Shown: positions 8,335-17,593 of the stretch, one piece after another
How the letters are laid out: the number at the start of each line of letters is the position of its first letter
Position numbering within the stretch: position 1 is the stretch's first letter
Assembly: GCA_021604665.1 (NCBI GenBank)
Contig: BQJK01000001.1
Span: 1,020,419 to 1,084,418 of the forward strand
From: Rhodomicrobium sp.
Lineage (GTDB): Bacteria; Pseudomonadota; Alphaproteobacteria; Rhizobiales; HXMU1428-3
Length of the DNA stretch: 64,000 bases
Reading direction: 5' to 3'
Made by a program: the position numbers and the translations under genes
The notes under the pieces: generated by a model
What the model was told of the DNA's origin: nothing
The model's input: only the letters and a program-made list of their open reading frames with translations
Databases searched by the model: none

Positions 8335-8862
8335 ATGGCCAAAATTGATTTTGAAAAACTTAGATTCGTCGTCGCCGATGATAATGCGCATATGCGCCGC
8401 ATAGTTCGCACCCTGTTACGGGCTTTCGGCTCAAGAGAAATCCATGAAGCAGAAGATGGCGCATCAGCACTGGAAGCCGTTGAAAATTTTCTTCCAGATA
8501 TTCTGATAACAGATATTAAAATGCCAATCTTTGATGGCATCGAGCTGACCCAAATGATCCGCAATCCGGATGGATCAAAACACCCTTATCTCCCAATAAT
8601 CGTTTTAACGGCTTATTCCGAACGCAAACGCGTATTGCTCGCAAGAGATGCAGGTGCCACAGAATTTTTGTGCAAGCCCGTCTCCGCCAATGCTCTTTAT
8701 AAGCGCGTGCAGAATGTCATTGAAAATCCACGCCCCTTCATCAAGGTAAGCACATATTTCGGACCAGACAGACGCCGCAACACAGATCCAAATTACAGTG
8801 GCGATGAGCGGCGCACAACAGACCCCAGCGCCTTCACAGTTGGTGAACTTGTAACCCTGTAA
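8335..8862 (+). CDS. single-domain response regulator with a C-terminal extension
   Basis: This is a CheY-like receiver followed by a short tail and no output domain. With the ATG at 8335 (MAKIDFEKLRFVVADD, AGGG upstream) the protein has 175 residues; the track's 8269 start adds 22 residues. The acidic pair is Asp15/Asp16, the phospho-acceptor is Asp60 in ILITDIKMP, the switch threonine lies in IVLTAYSE and the conserved lysine in FLCKPVS. The tail contains YFGPDRRR, a motif I know from many alphaproteobacterial receivers. The next gene encodes a protein with an Hpt domain, so the two probably exchange phosphate; the kinase and output are not in the immediate neighbourhood. Confidence 0.88.
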   Translation: MAKIDFEKLRFVVADDNAHMRRIVRTLLRAFGSREIHEAEDGASALEAVENFLPDILITDIKMPIFDGIELTQMIRNPDGSKHPYLPIIVLTAYSERKRVLLARDAGATEFLCKPVSANALYKRVQNVIENPRPFIKVSTYFGPDRRRNTDPNYSGDERRTTDPSAFTVGELVTL

Positions 8863-8885
8863 AAAATTGTTGTCATAGGTAAAAA

Positions 8886-9623
8886 ATGAGCGCGAGTAAT
8901 AAAATTAGCAAAACAGAGAATGAACTTGGCGAAGAAAGCGAAGTTATAATCATTCCTCCAAATGATGAGCTAAAAAACAAAGCCATCATTGATGGCAGCT
9001 CAGCCAATGCCTATAACCGCGCCATTAAAGCTGCAGAAGAAGCGATCGAACAGTTAAGCTCTGAGTTTGGCTCTTGGATAAATATGGAGCTGGAGCGCCT
9101 TCTGGAAACAGTAGCCCTTATCCGCAAAGAAGGGTGGAACGAAGAGCTGAAAGATCAGCTATTCACCATCACCCATGATTTAAAAGGCCAGGCAACAACG
9201 CTCGGCTACCCAACAATCACAGAAATTTGCGACACCCTATGCAACCTGATTGAGAACATGCATCGTATCGAGCGGCTCTCTCTCAATGTGGTTGAAATTT
9301 TCGTCACCTCAATCAAGACCATCATTGATCAATGTGAAAGAAATCAGGAAAATCATAAGGCAACCGCCATATCTCTAGGGCTGCGCCAAATGGCGATTAA
9401 AATTCTCCAACAAGAGAATGAGACCCATAACCAATCTATCGCAGCTTCAGAAGAAACTGAAACAATGGAAAACGCTCCCTCAGATATAGATATTTCTGAG
9501 CAAGATGCGACTGAAATGGAAATAAGCGCTATTGAGCCAACAGCAAGTGACGATATTTCATTTGATGAAAATGAAGATCTTAGCAGCGATGAAGTCGCCG
9601 AAGAAAAATCGGAAGCGGTCTAA
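8886..9623 (+). CDS. Hpt-domain phosphotransfer protein
   Basis: The 245-residue protein has an Hpt core at about residues 45-160 with the phosphorylatable histidine His97 in the motif THDLKGQA, which fits the HxxKG consensus. The N-terminal 40 residues are polar and the C-terminal 70 residues are strongly acidic (many Glu/Asp) and probably disordered. The gene starts 23 bases after the receiver gene, on the same strand, which indicates an operon. It most likely passes phosphoryl groups between a hybrid kinase elsewhere and the neighbouring receiver. The exact pathway cannot be read from the sequence. Confidence 0.82.
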   Translation: MSASNKISKTENELGEESEVIIIPPNDELKNKAIIDGSSANAYNRAIKAAEEAIEQLSSEFGSWINMELERLLETVALIRKEGWNEELKDQLFTITHDLKGQATTLGYPTITEICDTLCNLIENMHRIERLSLNVVEIFVTSIKTIIDQCERNQENHKATAISLGLRQMAIKILQQENETHNQSIAASEETETMENAPSDIDISEQDATEMEISAIEPTASDDISFDENEDLSSDEVAEEKSEAV

Positions 9624-9734
9624 TATTATAGCCGTCAAATTCAATCACTCTGGCACTCTATAAAATTCACAGCTCTATCAGGCACAGCTAAAAGCGATTA
9701 TCAAAGCAGAGCAAAACTTATTGAAAAGCCAACA

Positions 9735-9767
9735 AACTTTTAGACGAACTTACTAACTTTTAGACGA
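9735..9767. repeat. 20-base-period direct repeat at the transglycosylase stop codon
   Basis: AACTTTTAGACGA occurs at 9735-9747 and again at 9755-9767. The second copy contains the last codons of the transglycosylase gene and the first lies just past its stop, as expected of a short tandem duplication. Confidence 0.75.
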
Positions 9768-11150
9768 CCCAAGTCCGCCCTTCATAAACAGACCCCTGGC
9801 ACCGTTGCCGGTTTCCAAAATAGGCCGCACACCTTTTTCAAGATTATTCGCCAAGCGATCACGCCCACTTTGTTGCAGGCCACCAGCAACCCGCTGATTA
9901 ACATCCCAAACCCCAATCGCCCCATCAAGCGAAGCCACCTCAGCAGGTTTCCCCGCCGCTATAGGCCCATTGCTTTTGCGATTAAACAGCCCGGCAGCAC
10001 TTTTCTCATTTTGCGTCGCCAAATGATCTAAATGATTATAGATCCCACCCACAATTGCACCCGGAGCATCTGCAATCTGGTCTTCACCATGCTGCCCATG
10101 CGATTGCGCGTCAGCCTTGGCCAAATCAATCGTCGCCCGTAGCGCAGCAGCTTTAATCTCATCACCCCGTAGCGGATAAGGCAAAGGCCCAAGGTCAGTA
10201 TCATGCCCCGGGCTCAGCCCATCCATACCAGCAGGCTTTAAGTGAGGAAGCGGAGGAATACCAGCAACTTCAACCTGCTGCACATGATGCCGCTTGACAA
10301 GGTTCTGATAAAGCCCCTTCACACTAACCGGCTGCCCCCCGCGATAAAATAAAGTTTTATTCGAGCGCGCCGCAGCAGGGAAAAGATCAACCGCTTTGCT
10401 ATTCGGGCTCAGGTTGGCAGCGTTAATCAACTTAGCGCCGCTTCCAGCACCAAGGAAATGAGCTATATAAAGCTCACCAGATGTGGGCTTGCGGCCAATT
10501 TCACTCTCAAGGGTTTTAGAATTAAACCTTGTAAACGCCCCCGCCATTAGCGAGGCAATATCAGGATTTTTACGAAGATTCAGAATCTCCTGCCGTTTTT
10601 CACTATTTTGCACTGTATAACGGCCAGATTTATTGCGTGTAATATGCTTGGCATAATCACCGAGCCCGAGTGAGGGGCCTTCATCCTTCATCATTTGCAG
10701 CCAGGTGCTATCAATAAATTGGAACAACCCGGTCGCACTTGAAGTCGGCGCTTTCACCCCAGGGCGAAATCCACTTTCTCGCGCGGCTGTATTCACAAGA
10801 TAATTAAAGTCAGCCCCAGTCACCGCCGAAGCTTTCTTCAGCGCAGAAAGGATATTTTGTGGAACTTGTGCGGTTGATTGAACAGCCATATACCCACCCC
10901 AATGAGAAACAGACGCAATACAACAACAAAAGATAAGAGACCAAAAGCATAGCTCGCCACCCCTTAACACCTTGTTAACGAATAACTCATTGAGAAAGCC
11001 GCGAGATCCGCTAAAAATCCTCTTGAAAAACACCACTGTTTTTTCCCAAATTCTGCTGTATTTCATGGTAAACATCGTAACTATGACAACAATCATCGCT
11101 GTCGGTATAAAACGAAGCAAACCAAGCAGGGCCTTGAGCCAAAAACCCAT
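9753..11150 (-). CDS. membrane-bound lytic transglycosylase (SLT domain)
   Basis: The protein carries an SLT-type lysozyme-like domain at about residues 95-245, with the catalytic glutamate Glu125 in NTAARESGF and the following GLFQFIDSTWLQMM and YIAHFLGAGSGAKLI stretches. It should cleave peptidoglycan glycan strands in the periplasm. The N-terminus has two hydrophobic segments (residues 8-28 and 67-82), so it is probably membrane anchored. The C-terminal 200 residues are Gly/Ala/Pro rich and of unknown role. A GAAGGA site lies just upstream of the ATG at 11150. Its start region overlaps the opposite-strand start proposed for the first VWA gene, so one of the two N-termini may be wrong. Confidence 0.85.
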   Translation of the reverse strand: MGFWLKALLGLLRFIPTAMIVVIVTMFTMKYSRIWEKTVVFFKRIFSGSRGFLNELFVNKVLRGGELCFWSLIFCCCIASVSHWGGYMAVQSTAQVPQNILSALKKASAVTGADFNYLVNTAARESGFRPGVKAPTSSATGLFQFIDSTWLQMMKDEGPSLGLGDYAKHITRNKSGRYTVQNSEKRQEILNLRKNPDIASLMAGAFTRFNSKTLESEIGRKPTSGELYIAHFLGAGSGAKLINAANLSPNSKAVDLFPAAARSNKTLFYRGGQPVSVKGLYQNLVKRHHVQQVEVAGIPPLPHLKPAGMDGLSPGHDTDLGPLPYPLRGDEIKAAALRATIDLAKADAQSHGQHGEDQIADAPGAIVGGIYNHLDHLATQNEKSAAGLFNRKSNGPIAAGKPAEVASLDGAIGVWDVNQRVAGGLQQSGRDRLANNLEKGVRPILETGNGARGLFMKGGLGSSKS

Positions 11151-13215
11151 GTTCCAAATCCTTCAATTTTTTAAAAATGGTGAGAATACTGCGTCCCAAT
11201 TCTGGACGCTAAAAGAAGCCGCCGCATCTTTATTGCCAATCACGCCTATCAAAAGCAAAATTTGGGCCTTTTTGGGGCTAAGTGCTGTATTCTTCTGTCT
11301 GCCATTACAGCTAAAAGCACAAGAAATCAACCCCGCCGCAATGTTAGTGCTGGATGGTTCAGGCTCCATGTGGGGAAAAATCAAGGATGGCCACAAAATC
11401 CTTTTGGCGCGAAAAGCCATCGCTGCCTCCCTCCGCCCCTTCGATGATAAGATAGACCTTGGCCTCATTGCCTATGGTCACCGCCGCCGCGGCGCGTGCC
11501 ACGATGTCCAAATACTAGACCAACCAACCCCCCTAAACTCAGTCCAGCTTTCAAGGTTGGTCAACCAAATCAAACCACTAGGTAAAACCCCCATCACTGG
11601 CGCCCTGGAAGAAGCGAGAAAAGTTTTAACCCGCAATAAAAGCGGCGGCAGCATTATCCTTCTCGCTGATGGTCCTGAAAATTGCCGGCGCGACCCCTGC
11701 GCCCTGATCAGCCCAGAAATGGCCAAAAGCAAAAAACTAAAAATCCACGTCATTGCTTTTGCAATGGAAGAGAGAGACGCAAGATCTTTGCAATGCCTCT
11801 CCCAAAACACCGGCGGAGAATTCCACACCCCAAATGACCAGCTAAGCCTTCTCGCCGCCCTCACCTCCTCGTTAAAGGCCAGCGTAAAATCAGATAAACC
11901 CGCCGTGAAAGCCCCGGTGGCACAGAAAAAACGCACCAAGCCAGAGCTGCGCCTCTCGGCTCACCTTGGCCCCAATAACGGACCGCTCCGCGGCGGCTTA
12001 GCGTGGCGCATCGTGAAGCTTGGAGAAAATAACGAGGCAGAAGCCACCCTCCCCCCCTGGGAAAGCAACAAGGCAAATCCTAAATTTGAGCTTGAACCCG
12101 GTGATTATCGTATAACCGCAGGCTATAATGATTATGAAGTTAACCGAGACGTCACTCTAAAAAAGAATGATGCCATTAGTCAGCGGCTCATTTTCAACTT
12201 ATCCCAACTCAACTTACCTGCCAGCTGGGCACGTCCAGATAGCCGCTCAGGTTTCGGCAAATTGTTATTCGAACCCCAGGATAAAAAATCATCAACAGCT
12301 GATGCCCTGGATCAAAAAACCACTGTTATCACCCTGACCGCCACCACCCAGCAACAGCTCATACCAGCTGGAGCTTATCGCATCGTCGCCATAGAGAATG
12401 GTAAAATTCAAAGCTGGTTCATCCACGCGCAACCCGGCCAGGCAATTGACCTCCCCGTCTGGCAAAAGACAGGCCGCATCCGTTTTGAGCTTAGTGACGC
12501 CAGCACAAAAAAACCACTGAACAAACCAACCCTGCGCATTTACCCGGTAAAAAATGGTGAAGCATTGGAAAAAGAGAGCGCCCGTAGTGCCGCCCTTAAC
12601 CCCCAATTCGACCTTGAAGCCGGTGACTATATCGCAGAAATTGAAGATGGCCTCGCAGCCCTTCGCCACCCCTTCACTATTAAAACAGGTGAAATCACCA
12701 CAGCAGAAATCGCTGTCGAGCGCGCCCTCCTGGCAATTGATCTGAAAAACACCAGCACCGCCAGCAACCCGGTATTGGATATATTGGAGATTAGAGGAAA
12801 GAATAAACTCTTTCACCGCGGCGAGCTCTCTAACCTGGATGAAAAAATCACCCTCACCCCCGGCCGCTACCGCCTGATCCTGCGCAGCTCACCAACCGCC
12901 CGCGCCATAATAAAAGACATCACCCTGAAGGCTGGCGATGAGCAAACTGTAAGTTTTGCAGCCCAGGATGCCGCCATCAGCTTCCTGATTTCTGATAGAG
13001 AAGACCCGCTGTCCCGCCATCAGATATTCTGGCGTTTGAATGACAGTTCAGGCGCGGTCATCTGGCAAAGCCCAGACCCGGCCCCCATTCTAAGTCTCTC
13101 CGCCGGGGAATATACCATTCTCGCTGAAATAGGCAGCGAGCGCTACCAACAAACCTTCAGAGTAAAAAGTCAAGAGAGCCAAACAATCGACCTGGCAGGA
13201 GCGTTGATCAAATAA
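11149..13215 (+). CDS. exported VWA-domain protein with repeated beta-sandwich modules (1)
   Basis: The frame opens at 10972, but the first part overlaps the transglycosylase gene, so I place the start at the ATG at 11149; an alternative is TTG at 11233. A signal-like segment (KIWAFLGLSAVFFCLPLQLKAQ) precedes a von Willebrand A domain with the metal-binding DxSxS motif as DGSGS at residues 69-73. A cysteine pair in ADGPENCRRDPC may form a disulfide. The C-terminal 370 residues hold about five copies of a module marked by L-x-(P/A)-G-(D/E)-Y-(R/T) followed by a strand pair. The protein is probably periplasmic and binds partners. It has a shorter paralogue immediately downstream. No specific function is known to me. 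Confidence 0.8.
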   Translation: MFQILQFFKNGENTASQFWTLKEAAASLLPITPIKSKIWAFLGLSAVFFCLPLQLKAQEINPAAMLVLDGSGSMWGKIKDGHKILLARKAIAASLRPFDDKIDLGLIAYGHRRRGACHDVQILDQPTPLNSVQLSRLVNQIKPLGKTPITGALEEARKVLTRNKSGGSIILLADGPENCRRDPCALISPEMAKSKKLKIHVIAFAMEERDARSLQCLSQNTGGEFHTPNDQLSLLAALTSSLKASVKSDKPAVKAPVAQKKRTKPELRLSAHLGPNNGPLRGGLAWRIVKLGENNEAEATLPPWESNKANPKFELEPGDYRITAGYNDYEVNRDVTLKKNDAISQRLIFNLSQLNLPASWARPDSRSGFGKLLFEPQDKKSSTADALDQKTTVITLTATTQQQLIPAGAYRIVAIENGKIQSWFIHAQPGQAIDLPVWQKTGRIRFELSDASTKKPLNKPTLRIYPVKNGEALEKESARSAALNPQFDLEAGDYIAEIEDGLAALRHPFTIKTGEITTAEIAVERALLAIDLKNTSTASNPVLDILEIRGKNKLFHRGELSNLDEKITLTPGRYRLILRSSPTARAIIKDITLKAGDEQTVSFAAQDAAISFLISDREDPLSRHQIFWRLNDSSGAVIWQSPDPAPILSLSAGEYTILAEIGSERYQQTFRVKSQESQTIDLAGALIK

Positions 13216-13441
13216 ATGTCTAACAACAACACGCCTCAGGATTGCCCAAATGAGCACCCTAAATCCATCAGGTAATAGCGGTGAACAGCTGGAGTGCGGG
13301 TTAAGAATCTAGCATAATCATAAATTCAGTAACGAGCATCTGCTGAAAAGCCAATTTCACTTATGCTCTTTAACAAGATTATCGACCAAACTAATAAGTT
13401 CAAAACAGCATGATGCGCCTGCAACCAATAGAGACCATAGC

Positions 13442-15130
13442 GTGACAAAAATGATATTTTCAGCAAGCTCACTCACCAAAAGCCAAACAAACAATACCGC
13501 TCCTAAAAACTGGCTGCTCCATCTTATGCTGCTTGCCGTGACAGTCTTGGCACTCATACCGCTTACCCCAAACCCGCTAAGGGCTGAAGACGCAAAAAAC
13601 CAGGCACCCGCCGCAGCCCCAGCCGCGCCCGCAAACATTGCCATCATCTATGATTTATCAAACAGCATGTGGGCCAAACTAAACGGCGAAGCAAAATTAA
13701 ACCTTGCACAAAACGCGCTCATAAAAAGCCTCACAAGTTTCGATAAACGCATCAACCTTGGCATCACCTCATTTGGCCATGCAGAGAAAACCGGCTGCAC
13801 CAGTGTTGAAGAAACCTATAAATTCAGCCCCCTCAACGCAGAAACCGCCATCTCTGCCTTAAAACCACAGCGGCCCAAAGGGAATGCCCCTATTGGCAAA
13901 GCGTTGCTAGATACCGCCAATATGATTGCAGATAGAGCGGCCCCCTTTAAAATTATCCTGATAGCAGATGGCCCGAGCAATTGCCCCATTGATCCCTGCG
14001 CCACAGCGGCGAGCCTCAAAGGCGCCATGCCCACACTCACAATAGATGTATTGGCCCTTGGCACCCCAACTGATAAATCCCTCGATGACCTCAGCTGTAT
14101 CGCGGAACCCTCAAACGGGCTTTTCACCAAAGTTGATAGTGCCGCCGCCCTCTCAACAGTTCTCAACACCTCGATAACCCATAGCATCAAGGTCGCAGCC
14201 GGAGAAAAAAGAGAGCAGCCAGACCAGGAACAAATAGCAGAATGGGCCGGCGCGACTGAAATCATCACAACACCAGAAGAAAAAAGCGTCACCGGCGCAG
14301 TTGCAGAAGAAGACCAAAAACCCAAGGATAAATTCAGCGATGCAGGCGCCAAGGAAAATAAAACCCATGGCGGCCTCGCCCTTGTTGCCAGCCTGATAGA
14401 CAACGGCCCCATCATAAAATCAGGCATCACCTGGCGCATCTATACCGAAAAACCAAACAAGATTACCGGCAAACATAAACTTATCAGTGCTCATAGAACC
14501 GCCGAACCGGTTATGTCTCTGCCCGCCGGGAAATATCTGATAAACGCCGCCATGGGCCGCGCCTTCCTCACCCGCAAGGTGGAGATTGTGAAAGGCGAAA
14601 ACAAAACGGAGAATTTTGTCCTCAATGCTGGTGGCCTGCGCATCGCAACCGTGCTCGCTAATGGCACCCCCATCCCAGACAACACCGTAACATTTGATAT
14701 TTTTTCAGACGAGAGGGATCAATACGGTAAGCGATTGAAAGTACTTGGTAAAGTTCGGCCAGGTCTGGTTGTCAGGCTAAATTCAGGCATCTACCACGTG
14801 GTAAGCACCTATGGCGACGCCAACGCCCAATCGCGGGCAGATGTCTCAGTAGAGGCCGGCAAACTAACCGAAGCCACAATAGACCATCACTCGGCCAAAG
14901 TAACTTTCAAGCTGGTTTATAAAAAAGGCGGTGAAGCCTTGGCAGATACCAAATGGAGCCTGCTCTCGCCGCGAGGCAACATCATCAAAAAAAGCGCCGG
15001 GGCACTGCCCACCCATTTTCTCGCCGCTGGTGATTACACCATCCTGGCCGAGCGCGGCAAAAAGAAATACAGCCAAACCTTCTCCGTCAACCCTGGCGAC
15101 CAAAAACAAATCGAAGTCATCATTCAATAA
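13442..15130 (+). CDS. exported VWA-domain protein with repeated beta-sandwich modules (2)
   Basis: This is a paralogue of the preceding gene, 226 bases downstream on the same strand. The frame begins with GTG at 13442; ATG at 13451 is an equal candidate. After an N-terminal hydrophobic segment (residues 24-40) and an Ala/Pro-rich linker comes a VWA domain with DLSNS at residues 71-75. The cysteine-bearing ADGPSNCPIDPC stretch matches ADGPENCRRDPC in the first protein. The C-terminal part has about three L-x-(A/S)-G-x-Y modules instead of five; the last, LAAGDYTILAERG, closely matches LSAGEYTILAEIG at the same place in the first protein. Export and a protein-binding role are inferred. Confidence 0.82.
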   Translation: MTKMIFSASSLTKSQTNNTAPKNWLLHLMLLAVTVLALIPLTPNPLRAEDAKNQAPAAAPAAPANIAIIYDLSNSMWAKLNGEAKLNLAQNALIKSLTSFDKRINLGITSFGHAEKTGCTSVEETYKFSPLNAETAISALKPQRPKGNAPIGKALLDTANMIADRAAPFKIILIADGPSNCPIDPCATAASLKGAMPTLTIDVLALGTPTDKSLDDLSCIAEPSNGLFTKVDSAAALSTVLNTSITHSIKVAAGEKREQPDQEQIAEWAGATEIITTPEEKSVTGAVAEEDQKPKDKFSDAGAKENKTHGGLALVASLIDNGPIIKSGITWRIYTEKPNKITGKHKLISAHRTAEPVMSLPAGKYLINAAMGRAFLTRKVEIVKGENKTENFVLNAGGLRIATVLANGTPIPDNTVTFDIFSDERDQYGKRLKVLGKVRPGLVVRLNSGIYHVVSTYGDANAQSRADVSVEAGKLTEATIDHHSAKVTFKLVYKKGGEALADTKWSLLSPRGNIIKKSAGALPTHFLAAGDYTILAERGKKKYSQTFSVNPGDQKQIEVIIQ

Positions 15131-15172
15131 AGCCCTAGGGAAGATTTCTCCCCCCAAGGGCTTTCAGTTTTA
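15129..15172 (+). terminator. terminator after the second VWA gene
   Basis: AAAGCCCT (15129-15136) pairs perfectly with AGGGCTTT (15157-15164), with an inner GGGA/TCCC pairing, and is followed by CAGTTTTAT. The T-run is imperfect. Confidence 0.6.
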
Positions 15173-15231
15173 TCTCACTTCAATCCACAAACAACCAGCG
15201 AACGCCAGTGCGCTCAAACTAAAGTGAGTTC

Positions 15232-15281
15232 AAACAAAAAGAGAAACCAAAGCACCGATCAAACCGATGTTTTGGTTTCCC
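15232..15281 (-). terminator. terminator of thrS
   Basis: Read on the minus strand, GAAACCAAA and TTTGGTTTC form a 9-base stem with an inner CGGTTTGATCG hairpin, followed by TCTTTTTGTTT. A second hairpin (TTTGAGC-GTCA-GCTCAAA, 15306-15323) lies directly behind the thrS stop codon. Confidence 0.75.
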
Positions 15282-15331
15282 TGTAATGAAATCTGAAGAA
15301 ACGTATTTGAGCGTCAGCTCAAAACGTTACT

Positions 15332-17254
15332 TCAAGTCCTTTGATCCGGCGGTGTCGCCTCATCACACAAAGCCGCAATCGCCTCATCAACAGAGATCAC
15401 CTGCTGCTCTTTCGAGCCAAGCCGGCGAATAGAGACAGTACCTTCCTCAGCTTCCCGCGCGCCAATCACAAACAGCACCGGCACTTTAGCGTGGCTATGC
15501 TCCCGCACTTTGTAATTGATCTTCTCATTTCTCACATCAAGCACCGCATGCAGCCCGGCTTTACGGAGCTTTTCCATTACCTCTTCAGCATAAGGGTCAG
15601 CATCTGAAACAATGGTGCAAACAGCCACTTGCGTTGGCGCCAACCATAACGGGAAGCGCCCGGCATAATGCTCAATGAGAATACCGCAGAACCGCTCAAG
15701 CGAGCCAAACATCGCCCGGTGGATCATCACCGGATGTGCCTTCTCACCATCAGATCCAATGAAGAAAGCCCCAAGCCGGCCCGGCAAGTTAAGGTCCACC
15801 TGCACAGTGCCGCATTGCCAATCCCGGCCGATCGCATCCCGCAGCACATATTCAAGCTTCGGCCCATAAAACGCGCCCTCACCCGGGTTCAACTCATAAG
15901 AAAGCCCAGCCGTCTCAACCGCAGTCTTTAGCGCAGCCTCAGATTTATCCCAAACCTCATCACTACCAACCCGTTTTTCAGGCCGGTCAGAGAATTTGAT
16001 GATCACATCCTCAAAACCAAAATCCTTGTAGATAGAAAGGATAAGCTCATTCAAAGCCACACATTCTGCCGTGATTTGATCCTCAGTACAGAACACATGC
16101 GCATCATCCTGGGTAAAGTGGCGCACCCTCATCATGCCATGCAAAGCGCCTGAAGGTTCATAGCGATGCACCTTTCCAAACTCGGCAATTTTATAAGGCA
16201 ACTCGCGGTAAGATTTCAGCCCGTTTTTAAAGATTTGCACATGGCCAGGGCAGTTCATTGGCTTGCAGCAATAAACCCGCTCATCCGGAGTTTCAGTGGT
16301 GAACATATGCTCACCAAATTTCTCCCAGTGGCCTGATTTTTCCCACAACCCCTTATCCATCATGTCCGGGCTGTTGACTTCTTTATAGTTATTTTCTTCC
16401 TGACGGCGGCGCATATAGGCGATTAGTGTTTGGAACAACCGCCAGCCTTTATCATGCCAGAATACAGACCCCGGCGCTTCTTCCTGAAAATGGAAAAGAT
16501 CCATCTCGCGGCCAAGCCGCCGGTGATCCCGCCGCTCGGCTTCTTCCAACCGGTGGAGATAGCCTTTCAGATCTTTATCAGAAGCCCATGCTGTGCCGTA
16601 AATACGCTGAAGCATGGGGTTATTGCTGTCACCGCGCCAGTAAGCGCCGGCAAGTTTTAAAAGTTTAAAGCCAGTGCCAACCTGACCTGTTGAGGCCATA
16701 TGCGGCCCGCGGCAAAGGTCCAGCCACTCGCCTTGTTTATAAATACGAATGCTTTGATCTTCCGGGATGGCATCAATCAGCTCAACTTTAAATTCTTCAC
16801 CCTTTTCAGTAAAATAGTCGATTGCCTCTTCCCGCTCCCACACTTCCTTGGTGAAAGGCGCATTGGCTTTGATAATCTCATGCATCTTGGCCTCAATGGC
16901 CTCAAGGTCATCAGGGGTGAAAGCCTCATCGCGGGCAAAATCATAAAAGAAGCCATCTTCGATCACCGGACCAATGGTCACTTGCGTTTCAGGCCAAAGG
17001 CTCTGCACGGCTTCCGCCATAACATGCGCGGCATCATGACGAATAAGCTCAAGCGCCGCCTCATCCTCGCGGGTGATGATCGCCACAGTACCATCTTGGG
17101 TAATGGGGTCAGAAAGGTCCAGCACTTCACCATCAAGTGAAAACGCCACAGCCTTTTTGGAAAGTGATTTAGAAATTGAGGCTGCAAGCTCAAACCCAGT
17201 GATGCCATCATCATAGGAGCGCTCAGAACCATCAGGAAAAGTAAGTGAAACCAT
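15332..17254 (-). CDS. thrS: threonine--tRNA ligase
   Basis: ThrRS charges tRNA-Thr and edits mischarged serine. I start it at the ATG at 17254 ([17 protein letters not shown]), which has GAGAGGA eight bases upstream; the track start at 17281 adds nine residues. The 640 residues show the TGS domain first, then the editing domain with [11 protein letters not shown] and the cysteine-containing [10 protein letters not shown], and then the class II core: [10 protein letters not shown], motif 2 in [21 protein letters not shown] and motif 3 in [18 protein letters not shown]. The C-terminal anticodon-binding domain is complete. It is transcribed alone and is followed by two hairpins. Confidence 0.97.
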   Translation of the reverse strand: MVSLTFPDGSERSYDDGITGFELAASISKSLSKKAVAFSLDGEVLDLSDPITQDGTVAIITREDEAALELIRHDAAHVMAEAVQSLWPETQVTIGPVIEDGFFYDFARDEAFTPDDLEAIEAKMHEIIKANAPFTKEVWEREEAIDYFTEKGEEFKVELIDAIPEDQSIRIYKQGEWLDLCRGPHMASTGQVGTGFKLLKLAGAYWRGDSNNPMLQRIYGTAWASDKDLKGYLHRLEEAERRDHRRLGREMDLFHFQEEAPGSVFWHDKGWRLFQTLIAYMRRRQEENNYKEVNSPDMMDKGLWEKSGHWEKFGEHMFTTETPDERVYCCKPMNCPGHVQIFKNGLKSYRELPYKIAEFGKVHRYEPSGALHGMMRVRHFTQDDAHVFCTEDQITAECVALNELILSIYKDFGFEDVIIKFSDRPEKRVGSDEVWDKSEAALKTAVETAGLSYELNPGEGAFYGPKLEYVLRDAIGRDWQCGTVQVDLNLPGRLGAFFIGSDGEKAHPVMIHRAMFGSLERFCGILIEHYAGRFPLWLAPTQVAVCTIVSDADPYAEEVMEKLRKAGLHAVLDVRNEKINYKVREHSHAKVPVLFVIGAREAEEGTVSIRRLGSKEQQVISVDEAIAALCDEATPPDQRT

Positions 17255-17593
17255 AGTCTCATTCCTCTCAATCGCTGCCAACCATGCAGGTAAGCGGAGT
17301 TATATCCAGACCGGCGAGATACACCCTTTAGGTGCCAAAGTCCACCCTACGGGCAAAATTCAAATGAATTTTTATAATCTCTGTGCCGCTGGAAACTTAA
17401 CACTGCAGCTGGCCCCTCCCATTCTGTGCAAAACCCGCTGCTACATCTCGCTCTGCATGCTGCTGGCGGGTAAACTCAGGCTCAATCAACAGCGAGTCAC
17501 ACTCGCAGCGCTTACTGAAGCGCATAACCACCCCCATACGGCACTTCAAAGGAGACTTATCTCTGATGTCGCTATTCGGGGCCGAGGCCATAC
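17255..17593. other. spacer between divergent thrS and patatin genes
   Basis: About 340 bases without a credible gene; promoters for both divergent genes should lie here. A perfect -10-like hexamer TATAAT is at 17373-17378 on the plus strand, but I see no good -35 partner. Confidence 0.35.

Noticed and set aside
10972-11148. N-terminal part of the VWA1 track ORF
   Set aside because: It lies opposite the transglycosylase gene, has no ribosome binding site, and a signal-like segment follows later, so I moved the start.
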